Positions 1 through 8,060 of a stretch of 64,000 nt of DNA are shown here, in pieces. This DNA is from Sphingomonas cannabina. GTDB lineage: Bacteria > Pseudomonadota > Alphaproteobacteria > Sphingomonadales > Sphingomonadaceae. Numbering within the stretch: position 1 is the stretch's first letter; each line of letters opens with the position of its first letter. The stretch lies in NCBI RefSeq assembly GCF_021391395.1, contig NZ_CP090059.1, forward strand, positions 1,163,001-1,227,000, read 5' to 3'. The notes under the pieces were generated by a model, which worked only from the letters and a program-made list of their open reading frames with translations, did no database searches and was not told the DNA's origin. The position numbers and the translations under genes are program-made.

Positions 1-1
1 G

Positions 2-811
2 ATCATCGCCCGCGAGATGGGCGTGGGCTTCCGTGCCACCTCGGGCCCGGTGATCGCCAAATCGGGCGACCTCGCCGCGCTGCTCACCAATCTCGAGGAC
101 GGCGACGTCCTGTTCATCGACGAGATCCACCGCCTCAATCCCGCGGTCGAGGAAGTGCTCTACCCGGCGATGGAGGACCGCGCGCTCGACCTGATGATCG
201 GCGAAGGCCCGTCGGCACGTTCGGTCCGCATCGACCTGCCGCGCTTCACCCTGGTCGGCGCCACCACCCGCCAGGGCCTGTTGACCACGCCGCTCCGCGA
301 TCGGTTCGGCATTCCCGTGCGGCTCAATTTCTACACGGTGGACGAGCTGCTCCGCGTCGTCACCCGCGCCGCGACCCTGCTCGACCTCCATGTCGCCGAG
401 GACGGCGCCCGCGAGATCGCCAAGCGCTCCCGCGGCACCCCCCGCATCGCCGGCCGGCTGCTGCGCCGGGTGCGCGACTTCGCCAACGTCGCCGGCACCG
501 AGACCGTCGACGCCGCCACCGCCGACCGCGCGCTCAACCGGCTGGAGGTCGACGCGCTCGGCCTCGACGCGATGGACCGGCGCTACCTCACCATGATCGC
601 CGACGTGTATCGCGGCGGCCCGGTCGGCGTGGAGACGCTCGCCGCCGGCCTGTCGGAACCGCGCGACACGATCGAGGAGGTGATCGAGCCCTATCTCATC
701 CAGATCGGCATGATCGCCCGCACCGCCCGCGGCCGCTGCCTCAACGCCGCCGGATGGAAGCACCTCGGCCTCGATCCGCCGACGACCGCACAGGACGGCT
801 TGTTCGATTGA
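2..811 (+). CDS. ruvB: Holliday junction branch migration ATPase RuvB, 3' part
   Basis: RuvB is the hexameric AAA+ motor that drives branch migration of Holliday junctions with RuvA and hands them to RuvC. The reading frame is open from the first complete codon of the window, so the N-terminus and the Walker A loop lie upstream and about 269 residues are visible. Seen here: Walker B 'LFIDEIHRL', sensor 1 '[11 protein letters not shown]', the arginine-finger stretch 'PLRDRFG', then the small AAA domain and the C-terminal winged helix ('[19 protein letters not shown]'). The gene ends with tga at 809-811, 51 bp before ybgC. The order ruvB-ybgC-tolQ is common in alphaproteobacteria. Identity is near certain. 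Confidence 0.97.
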   Translation: MIAREMGVGFRATSGPVIAKSGDLAALLTNLEDGDVLFIDEIHRLNPAVEEVLYPAMEDRALDLMIGEGPSARSVRIDLPRFTLVGATTRQGLLTTPLRDRFGIPVRLNFYTVDELLRVVTRAATLLDLHVAEDGAREIAKRSRGTPRIAGRLLRRVRDFANVAGTETVDAATADRALNRLEVDALGLDAMDRRYLTMIADVYRGGPVGVETLAAGLSEPRDTIEEVIEPYLIQIGMIARTARGRCLNAAGWKHLGLDPPTTAQDGLFD

Positions 812-862
812 GGCGCCAAACGGGGTTCCCGCGGCGAATCGCCTCGGCTAGGCGTTGACGCC

Positions 863-1321
863 ATGACTGCCGAGGCGACCGACCTGCCGCTCGAAGGGCG
901 CTTCGAGGGGATCGAGCACCGATTCCCGGTCCGCGTCTATTTCGAGGACACCGATCTCTCCGGCATCGTCTATCACGCCAACTACCTCCGCTTCATGGAG
1001 CGCGCCCGCTCGGCGATGCTGCGCGCCGCCGGCATCGACCAGCGCGCCGCGCACGAGGCGGGCGAGGGCGCCTACGCCGTGCGCGACCTCCACATCCGCT
1101 ATCTCGCCCCGGCGAAGCTCGACGACACGCTGTCAGTGGTCACGCGGCTGGAACGAATCCGCGCCGCCTCGGTAGTCATTCATCAACGAGTCATGCTCGG
1201 CGGGCTTTTGCTGGCCGACGCGCGCGTCGAGGCGGCCTTCGTCGCACCGAACGGCCGGGCGCGCCGCCAGCCGGCCGAGTGGGTGAGGAGGTTCGAAGCC
1301 CTCGTGGATAAGGGGAATTGA
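863..1321 (+). CDS. ybgC: Tol-Pal associated acyl-CoA thioesterase YbgC
   Basis: A 152-residue single hot-dog-fold thioesterase. YbgC family members hydrolyse acyl-CoA thioesters, and in many bacteria the gene is the first of the tol-pal operon, where it has been linked to phospholipid metabolism. The catalytic signature is clear: 'YFEDTDLSGIVYHANYLRF', with the family Asp in the DTD-x-x-G-x-V-Y-H-x-x-Y pattern at about residue 32. The ATG at 863 gives an N-terminal extension of about 20 residues before the fold and has no strong Shine-Dalgarno. The tga stop at 1319-1321 is 4 bp from the tolQ start, consistent with one transcript. Confidence 0.93.
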   Translation: MTAEATDLPLEGRFEGIEHRFPVRVYFEDTDLSGIVYHANYLRFMERARSAMLRAAGIDQRAAHEAGEGAYAVRDLHIRYLAPAKLDDTLSVVTRLERIRAASVVIHQRVMLGGLLLADARVEAAFVAPNGRARRQPAEWVRRFEALVDKGN

Positions 1322-1325
1322 TCAG

Positions 1326-2018
1326 GTGGAATTGCTAGCCAACCCGAACGCCGCGACGCTGTCGCCGGTCGCGCTCTTCCTCCAGGCCGACTGGGTGGTG
1401 AAGGGGGTGATGATCGGCCTCATCCTCGCCAGCATCTGGACCTGGGCGATCATCATCAGCTTCCGGTTCAGGATCGGCGGCCTCCGCCGCAACTCCGACC
1501 GGTTCGAGGCCGAGTATCGCAAGGCGGCCGATATCGACGCCTTCCACCGCATCAACGGCGACAGCCCGCTGCCGATCGCCAAGGTGTTCGCGGCCGGCGT
1601 CGCCGAATGGCGCCGCTCGACCGGCGGCAAGCGCATCGACCGCGAGGGCACGCGCCAGCGGCTCGCGACCGCAATGGGATCGGCCGCCGCGGCCGAGGTC
1701 GACCGCCTGTCCGACCGGCTCAACGTCCTGGCGACGATCGGGGCGGTGGCGCCGTTCGTCGGGCTGTTCGGCACCGTGTGGGGCATCATGCGCAGCTTCA
1801 CCGCGATCGCGGGCGAGCAGAACTCGTCGCTGGCGGTGGTGGCGCCCGGCATCGCCGAGGCGCTGTTCGCGACCGCGATCGGCCTGTTCGCGGCGATCCC
1901 GGCGGTGATCGCCTACAACCGCTTCAGCCACGCCATCAACCGCATCGAGGCGCGCCTCCACCGCTTCGCCGACGGCTTCCACGCGACGCTGAGCCGGCAA
2001 TTGGACTCCGGCGACTGA
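1326..2018 (+). CDS. tolQ: Tol-Pal inner membrane protein TolQ
   Basis: TolQ is the MotA/ExbB-family proton channel subunit that, with TolR, energises TolA for outer membrane constriction during division. The 230-residue product has the three expected membrane segments: about 18-40 ('GVMIGLILASIWTWAIII'), about 138-160 ('LATIGAVAPFVGLFGTVWGI') and about 172-195. The cytoplasmic domain sits between the first two. I chose the GTG at 1326, 4 bp after ybgC, because translation then begins just before the first membrane span. The stop codon tga (2016-2018) shares its last base with the tolR ATG. Confidence 0.97.
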   Translation: MELLANPNAATLSPVALFLQADWVVKGVMIGLILASIWTWAIIISFRFRIGGLRRNSDRFEAEYRKAADIDAFHRINGDSPLPIAKVFAAGVAEWRRSTGGKRIDREGTRQRLATAMGSAAAAEVDRLSDRLNVLATIGAVAPFVGLFGTVWGIMRSFTAIAGEQNSSLAVVAPGIAEALFATAIGLFAAIPAVIAYNRFSHAINRIEARLHRFADGFHATLSRQLDSGD

Positions 2019-2455
2019 TGGCCATGAACCTCCCCTCCCAGCACGGGCGCGGCCGGCGTATGCCGATGGCGGACATCAACGTGACGCCGCTGGTCGACGT
2101 GATGCTGGTGCTGCTGATCATCTTCATGGTGACCGCGCCGTTGCTCACCGCCGGCGTGCCGGTGAACCTGCCCGACAGCCGCGCCAAGGCGCTCGAGCAG
2201 GACCAGAAGCCGGTCGACATGGCGATCGACAACCAGGGCCGCGTCTTCATCGACAAGACCGACGTGACGGCGACGCTCCCCGACGCGCTCGCCAACCTCG
2301 CGGCGCAGGGCAGCCCGGACAAGCCCCGCCAGGTGTTCCTGCGCGCCGACACCGGCCTCGACTACGGCCGGGTGATGCACGTGATGGGCGAGCTCAACCG
2401 CGCCGGCCTCAACCGCGTCGCGCTGGTCACCAACGCCGCGAGCGAGGAGCGGTAG
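2018..2455 (+). CDS. tolR: Tol-Pal protein TolR
   Basis: TolR (145 aa), of the ExbD/TolR family, is the second stator subunit of the Tol motor. The single N-terminal membrane span carries the essential proton-relay Asp in 'INVTPLVDVMLVLLIIFMV'. The rest is the periplasmic domain that contacts peptidoglycan, with a C-terminal 'GRVMHVMGELNRAGLNRVALVT' that fits the family. ATG 2018 overlaps the tolQ stop by one base and is followed by a second in-frame ATG two codons later (MAM), so either could be used. The stop tag at 2453-2455 is 1 bp from the tolA start. Confidence 0.97.
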   Translation: MAMNLPSQHGRGRRMPMADINVTPLVDVMLVLLIIFMVTAPLLTAGVPVNLPDSRAKALEQDQKPVDMAIDNQGRVFIDKTDVTATLPDALANLAAQGSPDKPRQVFLRADTGLDYGRVMHVMGELNRAGLNRVALVTNAASEER

Positions 2456-2456
2456 G

Positions 2457-3323
2457 GTGGAACGCGGCGAGAAGATCGGCTTGGGGTTGGCCGCGGCGGG
2501 GCATGTCCTGCTGTTCGGCCTGCTCTCGGTCGGCTTTCTCTCCACCCCCAACCCGCTGAAGCTCGAAAGCAAGCCGATCGACATCTCGCTGGTCGACGCG
2601 ATCAGCCTCAAGTCGGCGGTCCCCGCCGCGACCGAGCCGCCTGCCTCCAGCCAGGCGCCCGACACCGGCCCGCCGGAGGAAGCGCCGCCGCCCGCCGAAG
2701 CGGTCGCCGAGCCCCAGCCCGCGCCGCCCGTGGCCCAGCCCGCGCCGGCGCCGCCGCCAAGGCCCGCGCCGGTGGCCAAGCCGGAGCCGCCCAAGCCTGC
2801 CCCCGCCAAGCCGTCGCCGGCCAAGCCCGCGCCCGCCAAATCCGCCACCAAGGCCGCGCCGGCACCGACAAAGGCGGCCGGCACCAATCCCGCCGCGACC
2901 AAGCCCAAGCCGCGCGGCAGCCTGCTCGGCGACGATTTCCGCAAGAGCCTCGCCGTCTCCGCGGAGAAAGGGCGGGGCCAGGCGCCGCGCGCGCAGGCGG
3001 TGTCGGCGCAGGCGGTCGCGGGGCTCGCCGACGCGATCGCGCGGCAGGTCCAGCCCTGCGCCAATCGCGTGCCTATTCCGGGCCCGGGTGCCAACCAGAT
3101 CCGTTCGCGCCTGCGCCTGCAGATGACGCGCGACGGCACCCTTGCCGCGCGCCCGGCGCTGATGGGCCAGACCGGCGTCAACGGCGAGAACCAGCGCTAT
3201 GCCCAGCGCGTCGCCGAGCTCGCCACCGCGGCGATCATGCAATGCGCGCCCTATACCCTGCCCGCCGAGCTCTACGAGAACGGCTGGAAGGACATCATCA
3301 TCAACTACAAGCTGCCGGGGTGA
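2457..3323 (+). CDS. tolA: Cell envelope integrity protein TolA
   Basis: TolA spans the periplasm and links TolQR to Pal and TolB. The 288-residue product has an N-terminal membrane anchor (about residues 7-28, 'IGLGLAAAGHVLLFGLLSVG'). A long Pro/Ala/Lys-rich stretch follows (about 60-160; repeated 'PAP', 'KPAPAK' and 'PSPAKP' units), and then a globular C-terminal domain of about 100 residues. That domain keeps a Cys pair (in 'QVQPCANRV' and 'IMQCAPY') typical of alphaproteobacterial TolA/TonB-C domains. Start is the GTG at 2457, directly after tolR. The low-complexity linker is much shorter than in Escherichia coli TolA. Confidence 0.92.
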   Translation: MERGEKIGLGLAAAGHVLLFGLLSVGFLSTPNPLKLESKPIDISLVDAISLKSAVPAATEPPASSQAPDTGPPEEAPPPAEAVAEPQPAPPVAQPAPAPPPRPAPVAKPEPPKPAPAKPSPAKPAPAKSATKAAPAPTKAAGTNPAATKPKPRGSLLGDDFRKSLAVSAEKGRGQAPRAQAVSAQAVAGLADAIARQVQPCANRVPIPGPGANQIRSRLRLQMTRDGTLAARPALMGQTGVNGENQRYAQRVAELATAAIMQCAPYTLPAELYENGWKDIIINYKLPG

Positions 3324-3342
3324 GGGCAGCGAGGAGAGCATC

Positions 3343-4773
3343 ATGCCGCAGTCGACCGTCCCCAATCGTCATGCCGGACTTGTTCCGGCATCCACCGAGC
3401 CGCGAGCGCAGGACGCGCGGCTCCGTGGACCCCGGCACAAGGCCGGGGTGACGAAGTATGTGTGGCGAGGGCTGGCGCTTGCCATGGGCCTCGGGATCGC
3501 CGTCCCCGCCGCGGCGCAGGTCGAGGTCGACGTCGTCGGCGGCATCTCCGCGCCGATGCCGATCGCGATCCCGCCGATGCCGACCCCGGCCGCACAGGGC
3601 ACGCCTGCCGGCAGCACCGACGCGCTCGGCCGGCAGGTCGCGGAGGTGGTCACCAACGACCTCAGGAACTCCGGCCTGTTCAAGCCGCTGGGACCGGAAC
3701 AGCTCCGCGCCGTCAGCATGGACCAGGTCACCGCGCCCGATTTCCCCTACTGGGGCAGCACCGGCGCGCAGGCGCTGGTCGAGGGTTTCGTGCGCGCCAA
3801 CGGCGACGGTACGCTGACGGTCGGCTGCTACCTCTACGACGTCTTCGCCAAGACCGAGCTCGCCCGGCAGGGCTTCGTCGTCTCGCCGGCCGACTGGCGC
3901 CGCGGCGCGCACAAATGCGCCGACACCGTCTACACCCGCCTCACCGGCGAGGGCCCCTATTTCGACAGCCGCATCATCTACGTGTCCGAGACCGGACCCA
4001 AGAAGAAGCGCATCAAGCGCCTCGCCATCATGGACCAGGACGGCGCCAACCACCGCTTCCTCACCAACGGCCAGTCGATCGTGCTGACGCCGCGCTTCGC
4101 GCCCAACCAGCAGCAGATCGTCTACATGAGCTACGTCAACGACAAGCCGACGATCTATGTCTACAACCTCGGCTCCGGCACGCAGCGCCGGCTGGTGACG
4201 ACCAACAACTTGACCTTCGCCCCGCACGTCTCGCCGGACGGCCGCTGGGTGCTGTTCTCGATGGCGGTGGCGGGGAACACCGACATCTACCGCATCTCGA
4301 TCAACGGCGGCTCGCCGGAGCGGCTGACCAACAGCCCCGGCATCAACACCGGCGGCAGCTATTCGCCCGACGGCTCCAAGATCGTGTTCGAGAGCGATCG
4401 CTCGGGCACGCAGCAGCTCTACGTGATGAACGCCGACGGATCGAACCAGCAGCGGATCAGCTTCGGCGGCGGGCGCTATGCGACCCCGGTGTGGAGCCCG
4501 CGCGGCGACCTCATCGCCTTCACCAAGATCACCGGGTCGTTCCGGATCGGCGTCATGTCGGCCTCGGGCGGCAACGAGAAGATCCTGACCGAGGCGTGGG
4601 GCGACGAGGGACCGAGCTGGTCGCCCAACGGCCGCGTGCTGGTGTTCTTCCGCACCGCCCAGGGGTCCGGCAAGGCCGACCTGTGGTCGGTCGACCTGAC
4701 CGGCGTCAACGAGCGCCGTATCCCCACCCCGCTCGACGGATCCGATCCGAGCTGGGGACCGTTACGCCCCTGA
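3343..4773 (+). CDS. tolB: Tol-Pal translocation protein TolB
   Basis: TolB is the periplasmic beta-propeller protein that binds Pal and the TolA C-terminus. After the signal peptide ('GLALAMGLGIAVPAAAQ') come the N-terminal TolB domain ('QVAEVVTNDLRNSGLFKPLG') and six WD40-like PD40 blades. The blades are marked by repeats such as 'PHVSPDGRWVLFSM', 'GSYSPDGSKIVFESDRSG', 'PVWSPRGDLIAFTK' and 'PSWSPNGRVLVFF'. The start is ambiguous. ATG 3343 has a strong GAGGAG 6 bp upstream, but then about 39 residues encoded by an inserted repeat precede the signal peptide (476 aa in all). GTG 3460 gives a normal 437-residue protein with a weak ribosome site. Coordinates use the ATG. Confidence 0.93.
   Translation: MPQSTVPNRHAGLVPASTEPRAQDARLRGPRHKAGVTKYVWRGLALAMGLGIAVPAAAQVEVDVVGGISAPMPIAIPPMPTPAAQGTPAGSTDALGRQVAEVVTNDLRNSGLFKPLGPEQLRAVSMDQVTAPDFPYWGSTGAQALVEGFVRANGDGTLTVGCYLYDVFAKTELARQGFVVSPADWRRGAHKCADTVYTRLTGEGPYFDSRIIYVSETGPKKKRIKRLAIMDQDGANHRFLTNGQSIVLTPRFAPNQQQIVYMSYVNDKPTIYVYNLGSGTQRRLVTTNNLTFAPHVSPDGRWVLFSMAVAGNTDIYRISINGGSPERLTNSPGINTGGSYSPDGSKIVFESDRSGTQQLYVMNADGSNQQRISFGGGRYATPVWSPRGDLIAFTKITGSFRIGVMSASGGNEKILTEAWGDEGPSWSPNGRVLVFFRTAQGSGKADLWSVDLTGVNERRIPTPLDGSDPSWGPLRP
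3367..3453. repeat. Intergenic palindromic repeat, family A (copy 1), in the tolB leader
   Basis: Two outer arms, one beginning 'gtcatgccggacttgttccg' and the other ending 'ccccggcacaaggccggg' plus 'gtgac', can pair. Each arm also contains its own hairpin (gccgga-n-tccggc; ccccggc-n-gccgggg). Related copies lie at 20387-20492, 35333-35451 and 37817-37921. This copy is unusual because it lies between a good ribosome binding site with ATG and the tolB signal peptide, and is open in the tolB frame. Confidence 0.85.
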
Positions 4774-4841
4774 AAGAGTTTCTAAGGATCAGAGTTCCAC
4801 CATTCCCGTCGCTGACGGGGCAAATCTAGGGAGATGCCGAC

Positions 4842-5363
4842 ATGGCCAGGACCACAACCAGACTGATCGTCGCCGCGGCGCTGATCGCCACCGCCGGCTG
4901 CGCCAAGAAGACCCCGCCGGTGCTGCCGCCGGAGCCGGTCGGCGCCCAGCCGGGCACCGGCCAGACCGAGCCGAGCGGCCCGGTGACCGACACGGTGGTG
5001 CCGGGCAGCCAGCAGGACTTCCTGCGCTCGGTGCAGAGCGATACCGTCCACTTCGCGCTCGACGCCTATGACATCGATCCGGAAGCGCGCACGATCCTCG
5101 ACAGCCAGTCGACCTGGCTGCAGCGCTACCCCAACGTGCGCATCACCATCGAGGGCCACTGCGACGAACGCGGCACCCGCGAATACAACCTCGCGCTCGG
5201 CGACCGCCGCGCCAATGCCGCCAAGAACTACCTCGTCGCGCGTGGCATCGACGCGAGCCGCATCAGCACGATCAGCTACGGCAAGGAACGCCCGGTCGCG
5301 ATGGGCTCCGACGAGGCGAGCTGGGCCCAGAACCGCCGCGCGGTGACGGTGACGCTGCAGTAA
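4842..5363 (+). CDS. pal: Peptidoglycan-associated lipoprotein Pal
   Basis: Pal is an outer membrane lipoprotein whose OmpA-like domain binds peptidoglycan and anchors the Tol complex. The 173-residue product has a lipoprotein signal ending in the lipobox 'TAGC', with the lipidated Cys at residue 20. A Pro-rich linker follows, then the OmpA_C domain with 'TIEGHCDERGTREYNLALGD' and 'ASRISTISYGKERPVAMGSD'. A ribosome site 'agggag' lies 8 bp before the ATG. The gene is 68 bp downstream of tolB and closes the tol-pal operon; a repeat (5364-5508) with strong stems follows immediately. Confidence 0.97.
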   Translation: MARTTTRLIVAAALIATAGCAKKTPPVLPPEPVGAQPGTGQTEPSGPVTDTVVPGSQQDFLRSVQSDTVHFALDAYDIDPEARTILDSQSTWLQRYPNVRITIEGHCDERGTREYNLALGDRRANAAKNYLVARGIDASRISTISYGKERPVAMGSDEASWAQNRRAVTVTLQ

Positions 5364-5508
5364 AATCTCCCTCTCCCTATGGGAGAGGGAAGGGCCCGCT
5401 CGCGCAGCGAGTGGGAAGGGTGAGGGCGACGTAGCTCTCACCCCGTCACCCTCACCCTTCCGCCGCCTTCGGCGGCTCCCTCCCTCTCCCAATGGGAGAG
5501 GGATTTTT
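5364..5508. repeat. Intergenic palindromic repeat, family B (copy 1)
   Basis: The element starts with a 'tccctctccctatgggagag' hairpin. It contains a second hairpin 'cccgctcgcgcagcgagtggg' and ends with 'tccctctcccaatgggagag' and a run of T. Both ends are purine/pyrimidine mirror images, so the whole unit can fold into one long stem. It begins at the pal stop codon, so it may also end tol-pal transcription. A second copy is at 21851-21986. Confidence 0.85.
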
Positions 5509-5536
5509 GTTGCGACTCACATCACAACGATATAAA
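5507..5536 (+). promoter_or_regulatory. Putative promoter of the SPFH gene cluster
   Basis: A short AT-rich stretch in an otherwise GC-rich region has 'ttgttg' at 5507-5512 and 'tataaa' at 5531-5536, 18 bp apart, 30 bp before the SPFH start codon. A direct repeat 'gatat' (5529-5533 and 5540-5544) overlaps and follows the -10 box and could be a regulator site. The ribosome site 'aggagg' at 5554-5559 follows. Motif spacing is the only evidence. Confidence 0.4.
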
Positions 5537-5565
5537 TCTGATATCACTTTAACAGGAGGGAAGTG

Positions 5566-6462
5566 ATGTCGGACCTCAATCGGTCGAACCTGCAGCGAAG
5601 CCAGGAACGTCCTGCGGCGTCGATGAGCGGCTACATCATGCTGCTGCTCGCGCTCGTGGCGCTGGCAGGCATGGTCTGGGGCGGCAGCCTGATCGACGCC
5701 AATCCGGAGCTGGGCGTGCCGGTGCTGATCGTCGCGGTGCTGGCGTTCGTGCTGATCGTTCCGGGCTTCTACATGCTCCAGCCCAACCAGGCGGCGGCGA
5801 TCACCTTGTTCGGCAGCTACAAGGGCTCCGACCGCACCACGGGCCTGCGCTGGGTGCTGCCCTGGTACGCGCGCCGCAAGGTGTCGGCCCGCGCCAACAA
5901 CATCATCTCGGAGCGCATCAAGGTGAACGACCTGCGCGGCAATCCGATCGAGATGGCGGCGCAGGTGGTGTGGCGCGTGACCGACACCGCGCAGGCGCTG
6001 TTCGACGTCGACGACTATAAGGCGTTCGTGAACGTCCAGATCGAGGCGGCGGTGCGCACGATCGGCTCGCGTTACCCCTATGACGACTTCGAGCATCAGG
6101 AAGTGACGCTGCGCGGCAACCACGACCAGATCGGCGCCGAGCTGCGCGAGGAGCTGATCGCGCGGCTGCTGGTGGCGGGGATCACCGTCGACGAATGCGG
6201 CTTCACCCATCTCGCCTATGCGCCGGAGATCGCCCAGGCGATGCTGCGGCGGCAACAGGCGCAGGCAGTGGTCGCCGCGCGCCAGACTTTGGTCGCGGGC
6301 GCCGTAGGCATGGTCGAGATGGCGCTTGAGCAACTGAGCGCGAAAAATGTGGTCGAGCTCGACGACGAGCGCCGCGCGGCGATGGTCTCGAACCTGATGG
6401 TGGTGCTGTGCGGCGAGCGTGACACCCAGCCGGTCGTCAATACGGGCACGCTCTACCAGTAA
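5566..6462 (+). CDS. SPFH domain (stomatin/prohibitin-like) membrane protein
   Basis: A 298-residue protein with two N-terminal hydrophobic segments (about 15-40 and 50-70), followed by an SPFH/Band 7 domain. Typical features are '[20 protein letters not shown]'-like entry sequence ('[18 protein letters not shown]'), '[19 protein letters not shown]' and '[20 protein letters not shown]'. Such proteins form membrane scaffolds or microdomains; the specific role here is unknown. The ATG at 5566 is preferred over the GTG one codon upstream because 'aggagg' sits 6 bp before it. It starts a four-gene run with overlapping ends, so the next three products are probably made with it. Confidence 0.88.
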   Translation: MSDLNRSNLQRSQERPAASMSGYIMLLLALVALAGMVWGGSLIDANPELGVPVLIVAVLAFVLIVPGFYMLQPNQAAAITLFGSYKGSDRTTGLRWVLPWYARRKVSARANNIISERIKVNDLRGNPIEMAAQVVWRVTDTAQALFDVDDYKAFVNVQIEAAVRTIGSRYPYDDFEHQEVTLRGNHDQIGAELREELIARLLVAGITVDECGFTHLAYAPEIAQAMLRRQQAQAVVAARQTLVAGAVGMVEMALEQLSAKNVVELDDERRAAMVSNLMVVLCGERDTQPVVNTGTLYQ

Positions 6463-6471
6463 GGCTCGGCG

Positions 6472-6684
6472 ATGGCGGCTCCCCCCAAGAAGGCGTTCCC
6501 GCTGCGCCTCGATCCCGCGCTCTACGCGGCGATCGAGCGCGCGGCGGCGAGCGATCTCCGGAGCGTCAACGCCGAGGTCGAATGCCTGCTGCGCGAGGCG
6601 CTCGCACGCCGCGGGGTGAAGCTGGCCGACCCGGTCCCGGTCCGGCGCGGGCGCCCGAAGAAGGACGAAGGAGACAGTCAATGA
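6472..6684 (+). CDS. Small ribbon-helix-helix (Arc-like) protein
   Basis: A 70-residue basic protein with the Arc-like pattern 'KAFPLRLDPALYAAIERAAA', then 'SVNAEVECLLREALARRG': one beta strand followed by two helices, as in dimeric ribbon-helix-helix DNA-binding proteins. The tail 'VRRGRPKKDE' resembles an AT-hook and could add DNA affinity. It starts 9 bp after the SPFH gene and its tga overlaps the ATG of the following mini-gene. No toxin gene is adjacent, so an antitoxin role is not supported; it may regulate its own operon. Confidence 0.75.
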   Translation: MAAPPKKAFPLRLDPALYAAIERAAASDLRSVNAEVECLLREALARRGVKLADPVPVRRGRPKKDEGDSQ

Positions 6685-6773
6685 TCGGAGTATTCACGCG
6701 CAATCCCCGCCCGCTCGCGGCGCTGTTCGGCGCGTTGGCGATCGCCGGCTTGATCGTGGCGTTCGTCCGGTGA
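6681..6773 (+). CDS. 30-residue single-span membrane protein
   Basis: This very short gene encodes one hydrophobic helix ('PLAALFGALAIAGLIVAFVR') after a short polar N-terminus. Support comes from translational coupling: its ATG overlaps the stop of the upstream gene (ATGA), its tga overlaps the GTG of the downstream gene (GTGA), and 'aggaga' lies 6 bp upstream. Function is unknown. It is too short for most gene finders. Confidence 0.6.
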   Translation: MIGVFTRNPRPLAALFGALAIAGLIVAFVR

Positions 6774-7033
6774 GCGCGAACGGCCGGCGCGACGACGAAG
6801 CCTGGTTCGCGCCGAAGCGCTTCGGCATCGGCGCGGGCCTGCCGATCGCGTGGCAGGGCTGGGTGACGCTGGCGGTCTATTCCGCCGTCGTCATCCTCGT
6901 CGGAGGAGCGCTCGTCCCGCGCCATCCGTTCGTCGCGGTCGTCATCATCCTCGCCGCGACCGCCGCCTTCCTCGCCATCTGCGCCCAACATACGCGCGGC
7001 GGCTGGCGGTGGCGCTGGGGGAAGGAGGATTAA
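6770..7033 (+). CDS. Small two-span membrane protein
   Basis: An 87-residue protein with a polar N-terminus ('RRDDEAWFAPKRFGIGAGLP') and two predicted membrane helices (about 30-48 'WQGWVTLAVYSAVVILVGG' and 52-70 'PFVAVVIILAATAAFLAI'), ending in a Trp/Arg-rich tail. It starts with a GTG overlapping the previous stop. I do not recognise a named family. It is the last gene of the SPFH unit; repeat family C follows. Confidence 0.65.
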   Translation: MSANGRRDDEAWFAPKRFGIGAGLPIAWQGWVTLAVYSAVVILVGGALVPRHPFVAVVIILAATAAFLAICAQHTRGGWRWRWGKED

Positions 7034-7052
7034 GCAGGTCGAACGTCTATGA

Positions 7053-7153
7053 GCCCCTCCCCTTCAGGGGAGGGGTTGGGGGTGGGGCAGTGCGGCAGAC
7101 GATACGCTCGAGGACAGGCCCCACCCCGACCCCTCCCCTGAAGGGGAGGGGCT
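7053..7153. repeat. Intergenic palindromic repeat, family C
   Basis: The left end 'gcccctccccttcaggggag' and the right end 'ctcccctgaaggggaggggc' are inverted copies, each with an internal hairpin (cccctcccc-ttca-ggggagggg type). It separates two convergent genes (SPFH unit and S1/P1 nuclease), so it may also end transcription both ways. Confidence 0.8.
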
Positions 7154-7163
7154 AGTAATCCAC

Positions 7164-8045
7164 CTAACCCAACGCCTCATCCAGCAACCGCGCCAATCGC
7201 AAGCCGCCCTTCACCACCTGCTCGCGCGCTGGCTCGACCAGTCTGGCGATGGTCGCATCGTCGAGCCTCGCCCGCGCCGGCTGCGGTCCGCAGGGATCGC
7301 CGAATGCGCTCGCATAGACCACGTCGCGCGCAACCTTCCACGAATCGCGGCTCCAGTCCTCGACGCTGCCGGCGGCGATCCGCCGGCGCTCGGCGAGCGG
7401 ATAGCGGCGCACCAGCGACGGCGGCGTGCCGATCGCCCGCTCGGCCAGCCAGCCGTCCCAGATCGCGTGCAGGTTGAGCCGCTCGGGGCCGTAGATGCCA
7501 TAGTCCGCCGGCACCTTGTTCCCGCCCTGGTCGTGCCGCTCGCCGGCGTGGAGCGGCTGGGAGAGGTCGCCGACGAAGTGGATCAGGAACACCAGCGCCT
7601 GTACCCGGTCGTGCGGCGAGGTGCGGTGATCCTTGAGCAGCGCGACGTCGCGCTCGATCTGCGCCGACACGCAATTGCCGTCCTTGCACGCCGGCTTGAG
7701 GTCGAACGGCGCGCAGACGTCGACGTCCTGGAAATGCCAGGTGTAGGCGAAGTCGAACGGCCGTTTGCCGTTCGCGTCCTTGATCTTCTTGATGCAGTCC
7801 GCCCAGGTGCTCGCGCCCTCGACCGTGTTCGCCGGGCATTCTGGCGTGCCGAGCAGCCGCGATCGCGCGAGCAGCCGCCGCACCGCCGTTCGCGTCGACG
7901 GCTTCACATTGGCCATCGCGATCCGCGCGACGGTCTCGTGACCATATTCCCAATAGGCGAAGGCGGGCGCCGGAAGGCAGGCGGCGGCGAGCGCGAGCAG
8001 CGCGAGAACTCGGCGGAACATGCGGCGGCGATTAGCCCCTGACAT
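7164..8045 (-). CDS. Secreted S1/P1-type zinc nuclease
   Basis: S1/P1 nucleases are secreted, trinuclear-zinc enzymes that cut single-stranded nucleic acids. The signal peptide ends 'APAFA', which makes Trp nearly N-terminal in the mature protein ('YWEYGHETVA'), as needed because the mature N-terminal Trp is a zinc ligand. Other ligands are visible in order: 'STWAD', 'YTWHFQDVD', the core 'HFVGDLSQPLHAG' and 'NLHAIWDGW'. Length is 293 aa from ATG 8045; a second ATG at 8021 (MFRRVLALL) is an equally plausible start and neither has a good ribosome site. The gene lies 15 bp downstream of the isoaspartyl peptidase. Confidence 0.9.
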   Translation of the reverse strand: MSGANRRRMFRRVLALLALAAACLPAPAFAYWEYGHETVARIAMANVKPSTRTAVRRLLARSRLLGTPECPANTVEGASTWADCIKKIKDANGKRPFDFAYTWHFQDVDVCAPFDLKPACKDGNCVSAQIERDVALLKDHRTSPHDRVQALVFLIHFVGDLSQPLHAGERHDQGGNKVPADYGIYGPERLNLHAIWDGWLAERAIGTPPSLVRRYPLAERRRIAAGSVEDWSRDSWKVARDVVYASAFGDPCGPQPARARLDDATIARLVEPAREQVVKGGLRLARLLDEALG

Positions 8046-8060
8046 CCGCCGAGACCAGTG

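Noticed and set aside
6472..6684. Antitoxin of a toxin-antitoxin pair
   Set aside because: The ribbon-helix-helix fold fits, but no toxin-like gene is adjacent; the neighbours are membrane proteins, so only a DNA-binding role is claimed.
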